Of a stretch of 20,317 nt of DNA, positions 18,190-20,317 are shown piece after piece (position 1 is the first letter of the stretch; every line of letters starts with the position of its first letter). Source of the stretch: Sphaeroforma sirkka (Eukaryota > Opisthokonta > Ichthyosporea > Ichthyophonida); contig LUCW03002086.1 in NCBI GenBank assembly GCA_001586965.3, forward strand, positions 37,501 to 57,817, in the 5' to 3' direction. Position numbers and translations under genes: made by a program. The notes beneath the pieces were generated by a model. It worked only from the letters and a program-made list of their open reading frames with translations, made no database searches and had not been told where the DNA came from.

Positions 18190-19205
18190 TGAGGTTGCCC
18201 TTTCCAACAGGACTATGGTTCATCCAGCCAGCGTTACGCAGAATCTGACTGACTTAGAGGAGCTCGAAAGTAGAGTTAAAATTATACATAATTTAACGCA
18301 TCGAGCATATGAGCATACTTATAAAATGGCTATTCGTGCAGGGCTTGATCACCCGGCGCTGAAAGAAACCATACGTGAAGTATACCGACGCTGTACTGAT
18401 TGTGAAAAGAACCAGATCAAAGCGATACGGTTGGGCACCCCTAAAAAAGTGTGACAGAAGACCAACCGATGCGCCGGAGTCATAGTCGATTTGGTTAAAC
18501 TCCCGCGATCCAAGCATACTGGCGATGTATATATCTGTCATTTCTTATGTGTGGCTTCGGGCTATAACTTTGCTTTATGCAATACCGAACAAACGTCCAC
18601 AAACAGTGGCAGAATTATGCTATCACGTCTTTAATGACTTCGGTTTCCCCCCGAGTACTATGTTCTGATAACGGTAGTGAGTTTTGTACCGACGTAATGG
18701 AGGCACTTATACTCGTATCAGGCATGACCCATAGGCGTGGTGTTCCTTACAAACCTCAAACGCAGGGGTGCAAATGAGACACGTCATAGAGAACTTAAGA
18801 AACTCTTGCGTACCGCACTGGAGACGACGTTGAGGATATGTGGCCTTATCATTTTGAAATGGGTTCAGACTCAAATGAATAGCTGCATGAATCCTCAAAC
18901 TGGAACACTCCCGTTTCACTATTTCTTTGGCCGCTATAGTGAATTACAAGCAACGTTTGATAAAACTGCGCCCGAAACACGCTACCCCGTGGCTACAAAG
19001 ATCGAGCATATGCAGAACGTTGTTTACCCCTGTTTTACTCGAGCACAAGAATCGCGTCCTACTTAAAGCGTATGACCGATGGAATAACACTAAGAACATT
19101 GTTCAGTTCAAAGTCGGCGATTACGTTAACATTATAAATCGAAAGCGCCAACGTTACCGAACTCTCTTCTAAGACGATAGGACCTTTTGTTATTTCCTAC
19201 CATGA
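18190..19205 (+). pseudogene. Integrase (HHCC, DDE core, GPY/F), frameshifted
   Basis: The N-terminal zinc finger has H (18299), H (18314), C (18392) and C (18401). An in-frame TGA lies at 18452-18454. The DDE core has Asp in VIVDLVKLP (18488), Asp in SDNGSEF (18667) and Glu after PQTQG (18776). The last two are about 35 residues apart, as in retroviral-type integrases. Frame changes include about 18622, the C6 run 18647-18652, the G4 run 18765-18768, and several at 18800-19170. The C-terminal part reads FKVGDYVNII, then IGPFVISY, the GPY/F motif at about 19180. The enzyme would insert cDNA into the genome. All catalytic residues survive, but the reading frame does not. Confidence 0.82.
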
Positions 19206-19237
19206 TGAGAAAAGTGATACTTACGAAGTGAATAACA

Positions 19238-19486
19238 TTGATGGTACTAGCGCAAGCCAATCTAGGCACTCACCGTATCCCTACCTCCGAACTCTCATTC
19301 GCTCGCTCATTTGATTCTGATATACCAGTTATGGAGTCACAAGTCAAAGATATAATTGATAAAACATCCGAAGACGGTTACACTTACTACAAGACCCGTT
19401 TCATGGATGGGACAGTGGCTTGGCTAACCTCCGATGCATTTCGTGAATCTCGCGACTTTCTTCGTATCTTTAATAAAATGGAATAA
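19238..19486 (+). CDS. Chromodomain-like C-terminal region of pol
   Basis: Residues 34-82 of this frame (SQVKDIID, YTYYKTRFMDGTVAWL, FRESRDFLRIFNK) show the pattern of a chromodomain: a Val-x-x-Ile start, an aromatic strand, Trp in the third strand and a hydrophobic C-terminal helix ending in FN. Such tails target chromovirus integration to marked chromatin. Met19238 is not a natural start, since the frame continues from integrase through a shift near 19255. The call is by pattern only. Confidence 0.6.
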   Translation: MMVLAQANLGTHRIPTSELSFARSFDSDIPVMESQVKDIIDKTSEDGYTYYKTRFMDGTVAWLTSDAFRESRDFLRIFNKME

Positions 19487-19793
19487 GCGTTTACATAAGA
19501 ACACACGAGATAAACGTAAAAGGGTTTCCTCAGGTGACTACAAACCTGACGGATCTGCAAATTTCCTATTTGCCACCTACTTCCTGCATTGACTAAACTT
19601 TCTGATCTGCTTACCAACAGTGGAAAATTGTTCAAACTTACTTACTAATGAAGAACAGCCTTTGGCTATTACCATACCAAATAATAAACGTAAGGCGCCT
19701 ACATCGGAAATGGTTACTGGACCAAATACTAAACGACATAGAGTACAACATAGTCTTGAACTCGTACATATAGGCACATACTTACCTCGATAA
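19487..19793 (+). pseudogene. Basic C-terminal tail of pol
   Basis: After the TAA ending the chromodomain frame, overlapping frames encode a basic tail (NTRDKRKRVSSGDYKP) and, after 19620, NNKRKAPTSEM and TKRHRVQHS, ending at TAA 19791-19793 just before the 3' UTR. Lysine/arginine clusters suggest nuclear localisation. Assignment rests on composition and continuity. Confidence 0.4.
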
Positions 19794-19801
19794 GTCATGA
19801 C

Positions 19802-19829
19802 CGAAACCGTTTTTTTTACTTTGGTTTCG
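19802..19829 (+). other. Stem-loop before the 3' LTR
   Basis: CGAAACC (19802-19808) pairs with GGTTTCG (19823-19829) around a T8-containing loop. It lies in the element's 3' UTR; its role is unknown. Confidence 0.4.
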
Positions 19830-19876
19830 CTTTACCAACTAGATCGTATCTTAACGTACGTTCGTAGTTCTAAAGC

Positions 19877-19888
19877 TACTGGGGGCTA
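19877..19888 (+). other. Probable polypurine tract region
   Basis: TACTGGGGGCTA directly precedes the TG of the 3' LTR. A G5 run at this position fits a plus-strand primer site, although it is short and not purely purine. Confidence 0.45.
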
Positions 19889-20292
19889 TGTAGAAATACG
19901 GCCTCCAGTCCAGTCTAAAATATCAAGATCAATTGAGATAATACATTGGTTTTTTTGGACTATTTGTATTTTAAATAATTTAGTACAAGCTCTTTTCCAA
20001 TATTTTCTTTTTAAAGTGTTCCTTGGAATTCACTTTGATGGCTCAATAGCCTGACTTACGTTAAGTATGTCCTGACGATTGAACTGCCAAGTGGTCTTGA
20101 ACACTTAGTGCTAGTGAAAATTATTCAATAAAAGACAGCTAAGTACGCCCTATTGTGATCGAGGATATTTAGGCTCTTAACAAGAGGCAGCGGTCGATCA
20201 TTCTTACACAAGCTACCACTGCTAAATCCTAACTGACTAAATTGTATTTTATTTAATAGTTTGAAACCTAGTAATTTCCATCGAAGTTTACA
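19889..20292 (+). repeat. 3' LTR (404 bp)
   Basis: It starts TGTAGAAATACGG and ends GTTTACA, matching the 5' LTR over its length but lacking the 201-bp segment with TATAAA. Many one- to six-base indels and few substitutions separate the copies. AATAAA lies at 20127-20132. Beyond 20292 the sequence no longer aligns well with the region after the 5' LTR, although ATTTAGTA recurs on both sides, so the LTR end could be a little further right. Confidence 0.78.
20127..20132 (+). terminator. Poly(A) signal in 3' LTR
   Basis: AATAAA at the position conserved between both LTRs; the likely end of element transcripts lies downstream of it. Confidence 0.5.
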
Positions 20293-20317
20293 CAGATGGA
20301 ACGATTTAGTAAAACAA

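Larger units (their letters stand above)
12829..20292 (+). mobile_element. Ty3/gypsy-type LTR retrotransposon with chromodomain-like tail, degraded
   Basis: Similar direct repeats beginning TGTAGAAAT and ending GAAGTTTACA flank a gag-pol region on the plus strand. Pol order is protease, RT, RNase H, an extra module, integrase, chromodomain-like tail. Integrase after RT/RNase H identifies Ty3/gypsy (Metaviridae) rather than copia, and the C-terminal chromodomain suggests a chromovirus-like group. About twenty frameshifts and two in-frame TGA codons interrupt the reading frames. No target duplication is visible (GTACA before, CAGAT after), and no clear primer-binding site follows the 5' LTR. 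The copy cannot make a complete polyprotein as read. Confidence 0.85.

Noticed and set aside
1..20317. CRISPR array, tRNA or rRNA genes, bacterial operons
   Set aside because: No regularly spaced identical repeats, no cloverleaf or T-loop consensus, and coding signals are eukaryotic with introns and transposons.

Overview
The window looks like repeat-rich nuclear DNA of a eukaryote, probably a unicellular one. It has (TA)n, (TG)n and (CT)n microsatellites, splice junctions of GT-AG type inside minus-strand genes, a cut-and-paste hAT DNA transposon and a Ty3/gypsy-type LTR retrotransposon. I cannot fix the lineage from sequence alone.

Layout. (1) 1-1479: microsatellite and AT-rich intergenic DNA with no gene I can support. 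(2) 1480-6488: a hAT element whose borders can be read to the base, with an 8-bp target duplication (GTCTGGGG) and 19-bp terminal inverted repeats matching at 18 of 19 positions. It carries a minus-strand transposase (BED zinc finger, RNase-H-like core, C-terminal dimerisation region) split by one frameshift, plus a long non-coding 3' part that holds a 374-bp foldback element flanked by TA. (3) 7229-9907: a two-or-more-exon minus-strand host gene for a CxxCxxCC (YkgJ/PF03692-like) putative metal-binding protein. Its cysteine-rich exon lies upstream of the long ORF and is too short to be found by ORF length. (4) 10682-11532: a probably spliced minus-strand gene whose first exon looks like a mitochondrial presequence protein. 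(5) 11533-12828: simple repeats, hairpins and a fragment resembling another retroelement's LTR and primer-binding site. (6) 12829-20292: a nearly whole Ty3/gypsy element with TG...CA repeats at both ends. Its order is gag with zinc-knuckle-like motifs, protease, RT, RNase H, a DIRS-like (Dam-like) module, integrase (HHCC, DDE, GPY/F) and a chromodomain-like tail. About twenty frameshifts and two in-frame TGAs interrupt it.

The two transposons occupy more than half the window and the two host genes sit between them. The observations most worth following are the exactly bounded hAT element with nested foldback DNA, the hidden CxxCxxCC exon, the extra module between RNase H and integrase, and the fact that almost all damage in the LTR element (coding and LTRs) is by small indels rather than substitutions.
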